Source: Variovorax paradoxus NBRC 15149 (GTDB lineage Bacteria; Pseudomonadota; Gammaproteobacteria; Burkholderiales; Burkholderiaceae_C). Taken from it: a stretch of 64,000 nucleotides of DNA. The DNA lies in contig NZ_BCUT01000002.1 of NCBI RefSeq assembly GCF_001591365.1, forward strand, positions 992,001 through 1,056,000, in the 5' to 3' direction. The notes under the pieces were generated by a model. It saw nothing but the letters and a program-made list of their open reading frames with translations, made no database searches and had not been told where the DNA came from. The position numbers were made by a program, and so were the translations under genes. This document shows, piece by piece, positions 36,049 through 46,131 of this stretch. Positions within the stretch are counted from its first letter, which is position 1. Every line of letters starts with the position of its first letter.

Positions 36049-36238
36049 GGTGTCTCCATTTTTTGTCATGCACCGGATCAAGGGGCGAGCACGGCCATGC
36101 CGTCGGCGCTGCGCACGGATGTATGTCTCTCTTTCTTTCCCGCTTGTCGGTGTGTCCGAGCTTAGGACGCATACTCCGCCAGCGCACCTGCCCTCTTCCA
36201 CTGCGTGGAATTGGAGGGTTGCCGCAAGGAGACACCGA

Positions 36239-37003
36239 ATGCCCACCCCATCCAACCGCTCGCTCGAACGCGGAATCGAGATCCTGCGTGCCTTCCGGCC
36301 CGGCTCCACGCTGCTGGGCAATGGCGAGCTCGCGGAGCGCACCGGCCTGGCGCCAGCCACCGTGAGCCGCCTGACGCAGACGCTGGTCGGCGCGGGACTG
36401 CTCGAGCACGACCGGCCCGCGCGCGCCTACCGGCTCGCGGCGCCGGTGCTGAGCTTCGCGCACGCCATGCGCACCGGCTCCACCGTGCTGCAGGTGGCCG
36501 CCCCGCGGATGCGGGCGCTGGCCGAGAAACTGCGCATCAACGTCGGGCTCGCGGTCGCCGATCGTTCCGAGATGCTGTACCTCGAATCGATCCGCTACAA
36601 CAAGAAGGCGTCGCTGCGCAGCGTGGTGAGCGGACAGCGCGTGCCGATTGAGCTCACCTCGCTCGGCCGTGCCTGGCTGGCAACGGCGCCGCCGGCGCGG
36701 CGCGCCGAACTGGCGAAGGAGTTCGAGGCGCGCCGCAGCAATTGGCCGCGGCTTCGCAGGGAAATCGACAAGGCCATCGAGAGCGTGCGCCGCCGCGGCT
36801 GGTGCGCGGCCTCGTGGCAGCCCGAGATCGTTGCGCTGGCCATGCCGCTGGCGCTTCCGAACGAGCCCGTGCACGTGCTCAATGCGAGCCTGTCCACCAG
36901 CGATCCGGCGAACGAGGTGGCGCTCGAACTGGGTGCGCCGCTGCTGGCGCTCGGCGAGCAGATCACCCGAGAATTCATCGCGCGCGGCGGCAGTCTGGCG
37001 TAG
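36239..37003 (+). CDS. IclR-family transcriptional regulator
   Basis: 254 residues from an ATG at 36239 preceded by AAGGAG. An N-terminal winged HTH (LLGNGELAERTGLAPATVSR) and a C-terminal effector domain (SEMLYLESIRYNKK) show the IclR layout. It lies divergent from the Bug-dehydrogenase pair across 190 bases and is the likely regulator of that pair in response to its substrate. Confidence 0.9.
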   Translation: MPTPSNRSLERGIEILRAFRPGSTLLGNGELAERTGLAPATVSRLTQTLVGAGLLEHDRPARAYRLAAPVLSFAHAMRTGSTVLQVAAPRMRALAEKLRINVGLAVADRSEMLYLESIRYNKKASLRSVVSGQRVPIELTSLGRAWLATAPPARRAELAKEFEARRSNWPRLRREIDKAIESVRRRGWCAASWQPEIVALAMPLALPNEPVHVLNASLSTSDPANEVALELGAPLLALGEQITREFIARGGSLA

Positions 37004-37107
37004 GCCATTCGCCAGATGATGGCGAGAAGCCTGTAGGACGGCGTTGACGGGGCTGGCGTGCAGGTCCACCATGGCCGGGCCACCATCCGGAACTTCAAGG
37101 AGATCTC

Positions 37108-37920
37108 ATGGCTGAGAGCGACAAGGTGTTCTCGGGTTCGATCCCGAAGTTCTACGACACGCTGATGGTCCCGCTGATCTTCGAGGCCTATGCCGCCGAC
37201 ATGGCGGAGCTTGCCGCGGCCTCCTCGCCCGGCGCGGTGCTCGAGACGGCGGCCGGCAGCGGCGTGGTCACGCGGGCGCTGGCGCCAAGGCTCGGCGCCG
37301 GCGCGCGCTACGTGGTGACCGATCTCAACCAGCCCATGCTCGACTACGCCGCCAGCCGGCAGGGCCCCGACAGCCGCATCGAATGGCGGCAGGCGGACGC
37401 GCTTCACCTGCCGTTCGACGATGCTTCGTTCGACGTCGTTTGCTGCCAGTTCGGCGCCATGTTCTTTCCCGACCGCAGTGCCGGCTACGCCGAGGCGCGC
37501 CGCGTGCTGAAGCCGGGCGGGCGATTCGTCTTCAATGTCTGGGACCGCATCGAGGAGAACGCCTTTGCCGACGAGGTCACCCAGGCCGTCGCCGCGGTGT
37601 TTCCGCACGATCCGCCGCGGTTCCTTGCCCGCACGCCGCACGGCTATCACGATGTGGCGCTGATCCGCGAGGATCTGAGCCGCGCAGGATTCGCCGACAT
37701 CGCAATCCAGACGCGTGAGAAGCGCAGCCGCTCGCCCTCGGCGCGCGAAGTGGCCACGGCCTACTGCCAGGGAACGCCGCTGCGCAACGAGATCGAGGCG
37801 CGCGACGCCAGCCTGCTTCAGCGCGCGACGGACCGCGCGACGGAGGCGATCGCCAGCCGCCATGGCGAAGGGCCGGTGGAAGGCAAGATCCAGGCGCATG
37901 TGATCGTGGCGGCGGGATAG
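37108..37920 (+). CDS. SAM-dependent class I methyltransferase
   Basis: 270 residues. Motif I (AVLETAAGSGVVTRALA), an acidic loop (VTDLNQPMLDYA) and motif PFDDASFDVVCCQFGAMFFP with VLKPGGRFVFNVW define a UbiE/methyltransferase-11 fold. The substrate is unknown. AAGGAGA lies before the ATG. It stands singly after the IclR gene. Confidence 0.88.
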   Translation: MAESDKVFSGSIPKFYDTLMVPLIFEAYAADMAELAAASSPGAVLETAAGSGVVTRALAPRLGAGARYVVTDLNQPMLDYAASRQGPDSRIEWRQADALHLPFDDASFDVVCCQFGAMFFPDRSAGYAEARRVLKPGGRFVFNVWDRIEENAFADEVTQAVAAVFPHDPPRFLARTPHGYHDVALIREDLSRAGFADIAIQTREKRSRSPSAREVATAYCQGTPLRNEIEARDASLLQRATDRATEAIASRHGEGPVEGKIQAHVIVAAG

Positions 37921-38119
37921 CGCGGGCCCAGCAGGCGTCTGCGATCGGCGCGGGCAATTGGCCCCGCTCGAGAGCAGACAAAAATCTTTTTATGGTCTGT
38001 CCATGCGGGCGGCGCTTCAACGCGGCGAGGGCGTTGGCAACACTAGCGGCAACAAAAACGTGTCCGGACATCGCCCGCTCGCACCGGCGATCCGCTCGCC
38101 CCTTGCCCGGAGACAGACC

Positions 38120-39118
38120 ATGCCCCCCACGACTTCGCGGCTGCGCCGCCTGATCTTCAAGGCCGGTGCCTCGGCCGTCCTGTCCATCAGCGCCGCGAGT
38201 GCCTTCGCGGCCTACCCCGACAAGCCCATCAAGCTGATCGTGCCGTATCCGCCGGGCGGCGCGACCGACGTGATCGGCCGGATCATCGCGCTCAAACTGG
38301 GCGAGCAGCTGGGACAGCAGGTGGTCGTCGACAACCGGGGCGGCGCCGGCGGCAACGTGGGCGCCGAAGCCGCTGCCAGGTCTGCGCCGGACGGCTACAC
38401 CTTGTTGATGGGTGCGCTCACCTCCCATGCAACCATGGCCACGCTGGAGAAGGGAAAGATCCGCTACAGCATCACCAAGGACTTCGCGCCCGTCATGGTG
38501 GTGGGGTCGGTGCCGCTGGTGGTGGTCGTGAACCCCAGGCTTGCGGTGAAAGACCTCAAGGAACTGGTCGCCTATGGCAAGGCCAACCCCGAAAAGCTGA
38601 ACTACGCGTCGTCGGGCGCGGGCGCGCCGCAGCGCCTGGCCGCCGAGATCATCCGCAGCGATGCGAAGATCAGCATGACGCACATCGCCTACAAGGGCAG
38701 CGGTCCCGCGATGACGGATCTGGTGGGCGGGCAGGTGAACATGATGGTCGAGACGGTGCCCGCGGCGCTGCCGTTCATCGTCTCGGGCAAGCTGCGTGCG
38801 CTGGCGGTAACGATGCCCGAGCGCATCTCGATGCTCCCGGAGGTGCCGTCCGCGGTCGAAGCCGGGATGCCGGCGCTGGACATCGCATCGACTTTCGGCG
38901 TGCTCGCTCCCGCCGGCACGCCCGAGGCCATCGTTGCGCGGCTGAACGAAGCATTGGCCGGGCTGGTTCGATCGCCCGAGGTCAAGGACATGCTGCTCAA
39001 GCAGGGCGTCTATGTGGCAGAGCCGACGACGCCGGCGCAAACGGCAAAGCGCATCGAGCTCGAGGTGGCCCGCTGGGAGAAACTGATCACCACGGCCCAC
39101 ATCAAGGCGGACGAATGA
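38120..39118 (+). CDS. Bug/TctC-type periplasmic substrate-binding protein
   Basis: 332 residues with a signal peptide ending near AFAAY. The Bug markers are KPIKLIVPYPPGGATDVIGR, APDGYTLLMG and MTHIAYKGSGPAM. It is followed 40 nt later by an IlvD/Edd dehydratase and a lactonase-like amidohydrolase, so a sugar acid or lactone ligand is plausible. No membrane partners are encoded nearby. Confidence 0.92.
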   Translation: MPPTTSRLRRLIFKAGASAVLSISAASAFAAYPDKPIKLIVPYPPGGATDVIGRIIALKLGEQLGQQVVVDNRGGAGGNVGAEAAARSAPDGYTLLMGALTSHATMATLEKGKIRYSITKDFAPVMVVGSVPLVVVVNPRLAVKDLKELVAYGKANPEKLNYASSGAGAPQRLAAEIIRSDAKISMTHIAYKGSGPAMTDLVGGQVNMMVETVPAALPFIVSGKLRALAVTMPERISMLPEVPSAVEAGMPALDIASTFGVLAPAGTPEAIVARLNEALAGLVRSPEVKDMLLKQGVYVAEPTTPAQTAKRIELEVARWEKLITTAHIKADE

Positions 39119-39158
39119 GGCCAGCAGTCCCGATGCACAGAACAAAGGTAACGCAAGC

Positions 39159-40913
39159 ATGACCGACGAGAAATCTCCTTTCGAGCCCGACGATGCAGCC
39201 GACGGATCCGGCATGCGCAAGGGCCTCACCAGCTACGGCGACCAGGGCTTCTCGCTCTTCCTGCGCAAGGCCTTCATCAAGGGCGCGGGCTTCACCGACG
39301 CGGCGCTCGACCGTCCGGTGATCGGCATCTCCAACACGGGGAGCGCCTACAACCCCTGCCATGGCAACGCACCGCAGCTGGTCGAGGCCGTCAAGCGCGG
39401 CGTGATGCTGGCAGGGGGGCTGCCGATGGACTTCCCGACGATCTCGATCCACGAGAGCTTTGCCGCGCCGACCAGCATGTACCTGCGCAACCTCATGTCG
39501 ATGGACACCGAGGAGATGGTGCGCGCCCAGCCCATGGACGCCGTGGTGCTGATCGGCGGCTGCGACAAGACCGTGCCGGCCCAGCTGATGGGCGCGGCTT
39601 CGGCCGGCATTGCCTCGATCCAGCTGATCACGGGCTCGATGCTCACGGGCGGCCATCGCGGCGAACGGGTGGGCGCCTGCACCGACTGCCGGCGCTATTG
39701 GGGCAAGTACCGCGCCGGCGAGATCGATGCGGAGGAAATCGCCGACGTGAACAACCAGCTGGTCGCGAGCGTGGGCACCTGCTCGGTGATGGGAACGGCC
39801 AGCACCATGGCGTGCATTGCCGAGGCGCTGGGCATGACCGTGCCGGGCGGTGCATCGCCGCCCGCCGTGACGGCGGACCGCATCCGCATCGCCGAGCAGA
39901 CCGGCGCCCAGGCGGTACAGATGGCGCGCACCGGCCTGACGATCGACAAGGTGTTGACGCCCGAGGCCTTCGAGAACGCGATGCGGGTGCTGTTGGCGAT
40001 CGGGGGCTCGACCAACGGCATCGTGCACCTCGCGGCGATCGCCGGGCGCATGGGGCTGGAGATCGATCTGGCCGCGCTCGATCGCATGGGGCGGGAAACG
40101 CCGGTGCTGCTCGACCTGAAGCCATCGGGCCAGTGGTACATGGAGGATTTCCATCATGCGGGCGGGATGGCGACCCTGCTGCGCGAACTGAAGCCGCTGC
40201 TGCACCTTGGCGCCATGACCGTCAGCGGCCGCACGCTCGGCGAGGAGATGGAGCGGGCGGGCCCGGGCTTTCAGCAGACGGTGGTGCGGTCGATCGGCAA
40301 CCCGATCTATCCCCAAGGCGGCATTGCCGTGCTGCGAGGCAATCTCGCCCCGGGCGGCGCCATCATCAAGCAGTCCGCCGCGGACCCGAAGCTCATGGAA
40401 CACGAAGGACGGGTCGTGGTGTTCGAGAACATCGAGGACCTGGTCCACCGCATCGACAGCGAGGAGCTCGATGTCACGGCGCAGGACGTGCTCGTGCTCA
40501 AGAACATCGGCCCCAAGGGCGCGCCGGGCATGCCCGAGGCCGGCTACATTCCGATCCCGCGCAAGCTGGCCCGCGCCGGCGTCAAGGACATCGTGCGGAT
40601 CTCCGACGGCCGCATGAGCGGTACGGCGTTCGGCACCATCGTGCTTCATGTCACGCCCGAATCCGCGGCCGGCGGTCCACTGGCCCATGTCCGCAATGGC
40701 GACCGCATCCGCTTGAGCGTCGAGCGCCGCGAGATCGCATTGCTGGTCTCCGCGGAAGAACTCGCCCGGCGCGCGCAGGAGTCCCCGGTCGCCGTACCGA
40801 CCGCCGAGCGCGGCTACCGCAAGCTGTTCCTGCAGACGGTGACGCAGGCCGACCTGGGCGTGGACTTCGATTTTCTGCGAGCGGCCCGGATGGTCGGCAA
40901 GGTGCCGCGCTAG
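39159..40913 (+). CDS. IlvD/Edd-family dehydratase, probable sugar-acid dehydratase
   Basis: 584 residues. Iron-sulfur ligand motifs are visible in YNPCHGNAPQL, IGGCDKTVPAQ and GTCSVMGTASTMAC. The length and overall form fit pentonate/aldonate dehydratases (such as L-arabinonate dehydratase) as well as dihydroxy-acid dehydratase. Neighbouring Bug receptor, lactonase and DapA-type aldolase genes favour the sugar-acid role, giving a 2-keto-3-deoxy acid. It is spaced one base from the next start, so it is an operon gene. Confidence 0.88.
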   Translation: MTDEKSPFEPDDAADGSGMRKGLTSYGDQGFSLFLRKAFIKGAGFTDAALDRPVIGISNTGSAYNPCHGNAPQLVEAVKRGVMLAGGLPMDFPTISIHESFAAPTSMYLRNLMSMDTEEMVRAQPMDAVVLIGGCDKTVPAQLMGAASAGIASIQLITGSMLTGGHRGERVGACTDCRRYWGKYRAGEIDAEEIADVNNQLVASVGTCSVMGTASTMACIAEALGMTVPGGASPPAVTADRIRIAEQTGAQAVQMARTGLTIDKVLTPEAFENAMRVLLAIGGSTNGIVHLAAIAGRMGLEIDLAALDRMGRETPVLLDLKPSGQWYMEDFHHAGGMATLLRELKPLLHLGAMTVSGRTLGEEMERAGPGFQQTVVRSIGNPIYPQGGIAVLRGNLAPGGAIIKQSAADPKLMEHEGRVVVFENIEDLVHRIDSEELDVTAQDVLVLKNIGPKGAPGMPEAGYIPIPRKLARAGVKDIVRISDGRMSGTAFGTIVLHVTPESAAGGPLAHVRNGDRIRLSVERREIALLVSAEELARRAQESPVAVPTAERGYRKLFLQTVTQADLGVDFDFLRAARMVGKVPR

Positions 40914-40914
40914 C

Positions 40915-41787
40915 ATGGACCGCCGGCCTGCCGATGCGGTGAGGTGGTCCGAAGGCGCGGAGCCGCCGAACACGCGCGTTCCAGCCGATGCCTGCGACTG
41001 CCATCACCACATCTACGATGCACGCTACCCGTTCGCGCGGGGCGCGGCACTGCGGCCTGGCGATGCATCGATCGCCGACTACCAGGCCTTGCAGAAGCGC
41101 ATCGGCACGACGCGCAATGTGATCGTCCAGCCGTCGAGCTACGGGACCGACAACCGCCTGCTGCTCGAGTCGATCGCGCAGTTCGGCGAAAAAGCGCGCG
41201 GCGTGGCCGTGGTGGACACCGACGTGACGGATGCCCAGCTGCGCGAACTGCACAGCGCGGGCGTTTGCGGCATCCGGTTCAATCTCGCACCGCCGGGTGC
41301 GACCACGTTGGCCATGGTGAAGCCGCTGGCCGCGCGGATCGCGCCGATGGGCTGGCATGTCCAGGTCAACGCGCCCGCGGCCTTTCTGCTGGAGGCGCGT
41401 GCGATCTGGGCGGACCTGCCGGTCCCCGTGGTGTTCGACCACCTGGCGCGCGTGCCTCAACCGAACGCGACACAGCACCCGGCCTTCCTGATGGTTCGCG
41501 GCCTGCTCCAGCAGGGCAGGGCCTGTGTCAAGCTGTCCGGGTTCTACAACGAATCGGCGGTGGGCGCGCCGGGCTATGCGGATGCCGTGGCGGTGGCCGC
41601 CGCCTACGCGCGCGAAGCGCCGGAGCATGTGCTCTGGGGAAGCGATTGGCCGCATCCGACGGAGCAGCCGCACAAGATCCCGAACGATGCGGCCTTGCTC
41701 GATGCTTTTGCCGATGCGGTGCCGAGCGAGGCCGCGCGCAAGTCGATCCTGGTCGACAACCCGGCCAGGCTGTATCAGTTTTCCTGA
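40915..41787 (+). CDS. Amidohydrolase-2 family lactonase-like hydrolase
   Basis: 290 residues with a TIM-barrel metal-hydrolase pattern: DCHHHIYDARYPF near 28-40, VFDHLARVPQ and WGSDWPHPTEQ. This is COG3618-type, the family of L-fuconolactonase, sugar lactonases and 2-pyrone-4,6-dicarboxylate lactonase. Its likely job here is opening a lactone before the dehydratase. Its 3' end overlaps the convergent LysR gene by 13 nt. Confidence 0.86.
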   Translation: MDRRPADAVRWSEGAEPPNTRVPADACDCHHHIYDARYPFARGAALRPGDASIADYQALQKRIGTTRNVIVQPSSYGTDNRLLLESIAQFGEKARGVAVVDTDVTDAQLRELHSAGVCGIRFNLAPPGATTLAMVKPLAARIAPMGWHVQVNAPAAFLLEARAIWADLPVPVVFDHLARVPQPNATQHPAFLMVRGLLQQGRACVKLSGFYNESAVGAPGYADAVAVAAAYAREAPEHVLWGSDWPHPTEQPHKIPNDAALLDAFADAVPSEAARKSILVDNPARLYQFS

Positions 41788-42653
41788 GCGTACATGGCCT
41801 GCGCTTCGTGCAGCAGCGCCTGCGACAAGGCAGCGCGTGGGCCGTGCGTGGCCCACACCAGGCCCACGCGCCGCACGGGCGCGCGCGAGGGCAGCGGGAC
41901 CGGCACGATGCCGTAGCCGACGTGCCACATGGGCGACCAGTCCGGCAGCAGCGCCACGCCCAGGCCCTGCCCGACGAGGGCGGCGATCGCCATCAGGTTG
42001 TCGATCTCGAGCCGCTGCTTCACGACCAGGCCGTTGTCGCGAAGATAGCGATCGGCAAGCTGGCCACCCAGCACGGAGCGGTCGTAGCGAATGAAGGGTT
42101 CGGTCTCCAGCAACTGGTGGGCAGTGCGGTCCGCCAGGCCTGCGGGCGCCACCACCACGAGCCCTTCCTCCAGCAGCGCGTGCCATGCGCAGCCTTTCCC
42201 CACGGCGAACTGGGGCTCGACGACGATGGCGGCATCCAGCGCGCCGAGGGTCACCTGGCGGCAGAGCTCGACGGAATTCCCGGGAGCGACGAACACCGAC
42301 AGGTCCGGGTACCGATCGTAGAGGCGCTTGAGCAGGGGCGGCAGCACGCCCGTCAGCGCCGAGCCGAACACGCCGAGCTTCAATTCGCCGAGCGCGAAGC
42401 CGTCGCCGGCGGCGGCCCGCAGGTCGCGGATTTCCCTCAGCACGGTGCGCGCCCGGTCGAGCATCTTCAGGCCGGCTGCGGTGGGGCGAACGGAGCGCCC
42501 CGCCCGCTGCACCAGGGAGAGCCCCATCTCTTCCTCCAGCGCCTTGACGCGCGCCGCAATGGCCGCAGGCGTCAGGTCCAGATGGCGTGCCGCTTCGGCC
42601 ATCGATCCCAGCTCGACGACGGCAACAAAGCTCTGCAGGTAGCGGGTGTCCAT
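41775..42653 (-). CDS. LysR-type transcriptional regulator
   Basis: 292 residues from MDTRYLQSFVAVVELGS. The HTH (MAEAARHLDLTPAAIAARVK) and substrate-binding domain are complete. It is divergent from the DapA-type aldolase gene across 168 bases and convergent with the lactonase gene, so it may control both halves of the sugar-acid region. Confidence 0.9.
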   Translation of the reverse strand: MDTRYLQSFVAVVELGSMAEAARHLDLTPAAIAARVKALEEEMGLSLVQRAGRSVRPTAAGLKMLDRARTVLREIRDLRAAAGDGFALGELKLGVFGSALTGVLPPLLKRLYDRYPDLSVFVAPGNSVELCRQVTLGALDAAIVVEPQFAVGKGCAWHALLEEGLVVVAPAGLADRTAHQLLETEPFIRYDRSVLGGQLADRYLRDNGLVVKQRLEIDNLMAIAALVGQGLGVALLPDWSPMWHVGYGIVPVPLPSRAPVRRVGLVWATHGPRAALSQALLHEAQAMYAQEN

Positions 42654-42821
42654 GCGAAGGAATGTAACTTTGCGGATGAACCGGAACAAAAAATTATTTT
42701 GCTCTGACGGTGCCGCCATCGCTTCTTCCGAAGGGCCCGCGCTTTCAAACTCGGCCCGCACAAGCAATAAGGGCCCGCTTCGAATCCGTCGATCGGTGCC
42801 ACCTTCGGAAGACATCACAGC

Positions 42822-43742
42822 ATGACCACCAGACTACGCGGCGTGATTGCGCCCGTCCTGACACCCTTCACCGGCAGCCTGGCGCCCGATGTCGAACGCT
42901 TCATCGCGCACTGCGAATGGCTCGTCGGCAACAACGCGGGCCTGGCCATCTTCGGCACCAACTCCGAGGCCGCCTCGATCAGCGTGGCCGAGCGCAAGTC
43001 GTTGACCGAAGCACTGGTGGAAGCGGGCATTCCCGCGGCGAAGCTGATGCCGGGGACCGGCGCCTGCGCGCTCCCCGACGCGGTCGAGCTTTCGCGGCAT
43101 GCGTCCGAACTCGGCGCAGCCGGCCTGCTGACGCTGCCGCCGTTCTTCTTCAAGGGCGTGTCCGACGACGGCGTGTTCGCCTACTACGCCGAGATCATCG
43201 AACGAGTGGGGCCCGGCTGTGCGCCGATCTACCTGTATCACATCCCGCAGTTCAGCCACGTTCCGATCACCCTGGGCCTGATCGAGCGGCTTCGCAAGCG
43301 CTATCCGACGGTGATCGCCGGCGCGAAGGACTCCTCGGGGGACTGGGCGAACACCAAGGCCATGATCGACAACTTCGCCGCCGATGGCTTCGACGTGTTT
43401 CCCGCCAGCGAGTCGCTGCTCTCAATGGCGATGCCGCTCGGTGGCGCCGGCTGCATCAGCGCAACGGTGAACATGAATCCCGCGGGAATCCACCGGGTCT
43501 ATGCGGGATGGCAGGGTGCAGACGCTCCCGAACTGCAGGCCAGGGCCGATGCGGTCCGCAAGGTGTTCCAGGGCGGCTACATGATCCCCGCCATGAAGCA
43601 TGCGCTGGCCACGTACGCCAACGATGCGCCATGGCGCATGGTGCGCCCGCCGCTCGCGCCCCTGGACAGCTCGACGCGCGATGCAATCGACGCGCAGCTT
43701 CAGGCCATCGACTTCAGCATGCCGGGCTATCCGCGCGCCTGA
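42822..43742 (+). CDS. DapA-family aldolase/dehydratase
   Basis: 306 residues in the DHDPS/N-acetylneuraminate lyase TIM barrel, with the Schiff-base lysine in AGAKDSSGDW and the tyrosine in YLYHIPQFSH; GTNSEAAS is the substrate-carboxylate loop. Members next to sugar-acid dehydratases act on 2-keto-3-deoxy acids (aldol cleavage or dehydration). It is the first gene of a plus-strand unit leading into an ABC importer. Confidence 0.9.
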   Translation: MTTRLRGVIAPVLTPFTGSLAPDVERFIAHCEWLVGNNAGLAIFGTNSEAASISVAERKSLTEALVEAGIPAAKLMPGTGACALPDAVELSRHASELGAAGLLTLPPFFFKGVSDDGVFAYYAEIIERVGPGCAPIYLYHIPQFSHVPITLGLIERLRKRYPTVIAGAKDSSGDWANTKAMIDNFAADGFDVFPASESLLSMAMPLGGAGCISATVNMNPAGIHRVYAGWQGADAPELQARADAVRKVFQGGYMIPAMKHALATYANDAPWRMVRPPLAPLDSSTRDAIDAQLQAIDFSMPGYPRA

Positions 43743-43807
43743 GTCCACTGCGGCGGCGAAGACCGCCTCGATGCCCGATTCGGATTCATACAAAAAAGGA
43801 GACACAC

Positions 43808-45139
43808 ATGACGCATTTTTCTCTTCCCGCGGCCTGGCCAGGCCTTTGCAGCGCCCGACGAAGCGCGGCAGCGCTGGCCCTGGCCGGCACCGTGCTCGCA
43901 TTGATCGGCGCGCCTGCCATGGCGCAGCAGCAGCAGACGCTCACGATGTGGAGCCACTGGCCCGACGAGGTTTCGAAGCGCAGCTTCATCGAAGAGCGGG
44001 TGAAGCAGTTCGAGGCGGCTACGCCGCAGTGCAAGGTCAATCTGCAGTTCGTTCAGAAGGCGGACCTCTACACGTCCGTGAAAACCTCCGTGCGCACCGG
44101 CCAGGCACCGGACATCTTCTGGCTGGAGCCCGACGAGATCGCATTCGCCAAGAGCGGCTACCTCGAGCCGCTCGACAAGTACATCGACCTGGCCAACCTC
44201 GAGGACTGGGCCAAGCGCGCATGGACCTGGAACGGCAAGGTCTACGCCATGCCGCAGGAGGCCTACTCGGTCGAGCTTTACTACAACCGCGACCTGATGA
44301 AGAAGATCGGCGTGACGCCGCCGGCCGGCATGCAGATGACGCAGGCCCAGTTCGCCGACATGGTCAAGCGCTCGGTCGCCGCCGGCATCACGCCGACAGC
44401 CACGGGCGTGGGCGACCGGCCCTACCCGGGTGCCTACTTCCTGCAGGAGATCCTGTTGCGCAAGCTGGGCACCGAAGACTACGAGAAGCTCCTGACCGGC
44501 AAGCTGCCGTTCCAGGACCCGCGCGTGATCGAGGCCATGACCTGGGTCAAGCAGCTGGTCGATGCCGGCATGTTCCCCAGGAGCATGGCCACGATGAAGC
44601 TGGGCGAGTCGCACTACTACTTCCACACCAACCCGGGCGCGCTGATGTTCCCGATCGCAAGCTGGTACACCGGGCGCGCCTTCGTGGCACCGGAGAAGGG
44701 CGGGCAGCCCAAGGACTTTGCGCTCGGCCTGATGAAGTACCCGGCGATGGACGGCAGCAAGTGCCCCGAATGCAAGACGCTGGCGGTCGGCGGCAGCTAC
44801 GTGATGTATTCGCGGAGCAAGAACAAGGAATGCGCGGGCAAGATGCTCTCGTCGCTCGCCACCGTGGAGAACGGCAACAAGTGGATGGAGAGCGTGCTGC
44901 TGCAGACGGGCGTCAGGACCGACCCGTCCCGCATCACCAGCATCTATGCACCGTACTTCAAGGAACTGCAGGAGCGCGGGGCCGGCGCCAGGTACTTCAT
45001 CGGGACGCCGCTGCACTACATGAGCGGCAAGTGCGGCGACACCTTCGCGCAGGTGCTCAACCGGGCCTTCCCCGGTGGCCTGGTGAGCGTGAACGACGCC
45101 GCCGCGCAGATGGATGCGGCATGCAAGGCCTCGGGCTGA
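43808..45139 (+). CDS. ABC transporter sugar-binding protein
   Basis: 443 residues with a signal peptide (cleavage near PAMAQ). A family-1 binding-protein fold is indicated by TLTMWSHWPDEVSKRSF, APDIFWLEPDEIAFAKSGYL and EAYSVELYYNRDLMKK. It captures a sugar or sugar acid in the periplasm. Two permeases and an ATPase follow in order, completing the importer. AAAAAAGGAG lies before the ATG. Confidence 0.92.
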   Translation: MTHFSLPAAWPGLCSARRSAAALALAGTVLALIGAPAMAQQQQTLTMWSHWPDEVSKRSFIEERVKQFEAATPQCKVNLQFVQKADLYTSVKTSVRTGQAPDIFWLEPDEIAFAKSGYLEPLDKYIDLANLEDWAKRAWTWNGKVYAMPQEAYSVELYYNRDLMKKIGVTPPAGMQMTQAQFADMVKRSVAAGITPTATGVGDRPYPGAYFLQEILLRKLGTEDYEKLLTGKLPFQDPRVIEAMTWVKQLVDAGMFPRSMATMKLGESHYYFHTNPGALMFPIASWYTGRAFVAPEKGGQPKDFALGLMKYPAMDGSKCPECKTLAVGGSYVMYSRSKNKECAGKMLSSLATVENGNKWMESVLLQTGVRTDPSRITSIYAPYFKELQERGAGARYFIGTPLHYMSGKCGDTFAQVLNRAFPGGLVSVNDAAAQMDAACKASG

Positions 45140-45164
45140 TCCGGCAGGCTCGGAGCGATTCGAC

Positions 45165-46127
45165 ATGACAGATCCTTCTTCCGGCGTCGCAGCGGCGATG
45201 CGCCGCACGCTCGCCTCCTGGCTTTCGGCGCCGGAGGCCGACTCCCGGCGCGCTTCGCTGCCCACCGTGATGCTGTTCCTCGCGCCGGCATTGCTCGTGT
45301 ATGCGGCCTTGACGGCCTATCCGGTGCTGCGCACCTTCTACAACAGCTTCTTCAACGTGGCCGACCTGGCCTCGTCGGAGTTCGTCGGCTGGGCCCACTA
45401 TGCCGAGGTCTTCAAGGACAGGACTTTCTGGGCGGCGGTGCGCAACACCGCCGCCTGGTCGGTCATCGGACCCATCCTCGACGTGGTGGTCGGGCTGCTG
45501 CTTGCGCTGTGCCTGTACGCCGGCGTGCCGTTCTCGCGCTTCCTGCGCGTGGCGTGGTTCACGCCCGTGCTGCTGTCCTATGTGGTGGTGGGGATCATGT
45601 GGGTCTGGATCTACAACTACGACTGGGGCGTCGTGAACGGCATGCTGCGCGCCATGGGGCTCGAGAGCTGGGCGCAGGCCTGGCTGGGCGACCCGCGGTT
45701 CGCGCTAGGCTCGCTGATCGTGACCCATGCCTGGAAGTGGGCAGGCTTCAACATGGTCGTTTGCCTGGCCGCGCTGCATTCGCTGCCGTCGGAGGTGCTC
45801 GAGGCCGCCGAGCTCGACAACTGCGGCTGGTGGCACAAGCTCACCGACATCATCGTGCCCATGCTCTGGCCGACCTTGCTCAACCTCTACATCCTTGCCT
45901 TCATCGGCAAGATGAAAGTCTTCGACCTGGTCTGGATCATGACCGAGGGCGGCCCGGTGTGGTCAACCGAAACGGTGTCGACCTATGTGTACAAGCGGGC
46001 CTTCAACTGGAACACCTTCGACCTCGGCTATCCCTCGGCGATTGCCGTGGTGTGGTTCTTCGTGGTGGTCGGCTTCGTCGTCTTCTTCAACCTGCTGTTC
46101 CGTCGCCGCGAGCGCATGGAGTACTGA
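45165..46127 (+). CDS. ABC sugar permease, first subunit (MalF-type)
   Basis: 320 residues with six hydrophobic segments. The inner-membrane coupling loop EAAELDNCGWWHKLTDIIVPML carries the EAA motif that docks on the ATPase. It begins 25 nt after the binding-protein stop and pairs with the next permease. Confidence 0.92.
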   Translation: MTDPSSGVAAAMRRTLASWLSAPEADSRRASLPTVMLFLAPALLVYAALTAYPVLRTFYNSFFNVADLASSEFVGWAHYAEVFKDRTFWAAVRNTAAWSVIGPILDVVVGLLLALCLYAGVPFSRFLRVAWFTPVLLSYVVVGIMWVWIYNYDWGVVNGMLRAMGLESWAQAWLGDPRFALGSLIVTHAWKWAGFNMVVCLAALHSLPSEVLEAAELDNCGWWHKLTDIIVPMLWPTLLNLYILAFIGKMKVFDLVWIMTEGGPVWSTETVSTYVYKRAFNWNTFDLGYPSAIAVVWFFVVVGFVVFFNLLFRRRERMEY

Positions 46128-46131
46128 TTTC

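Noticed and set aside
34070..37072. 1000-codon minus-strand frame as one fusion protein
   Set aside because: It contains the real dehydrogenase only in its 3' third; the rest is antisense or out of frame to the Bug and IclR genes, and a good internal start with AAGGAG exists at 35041.
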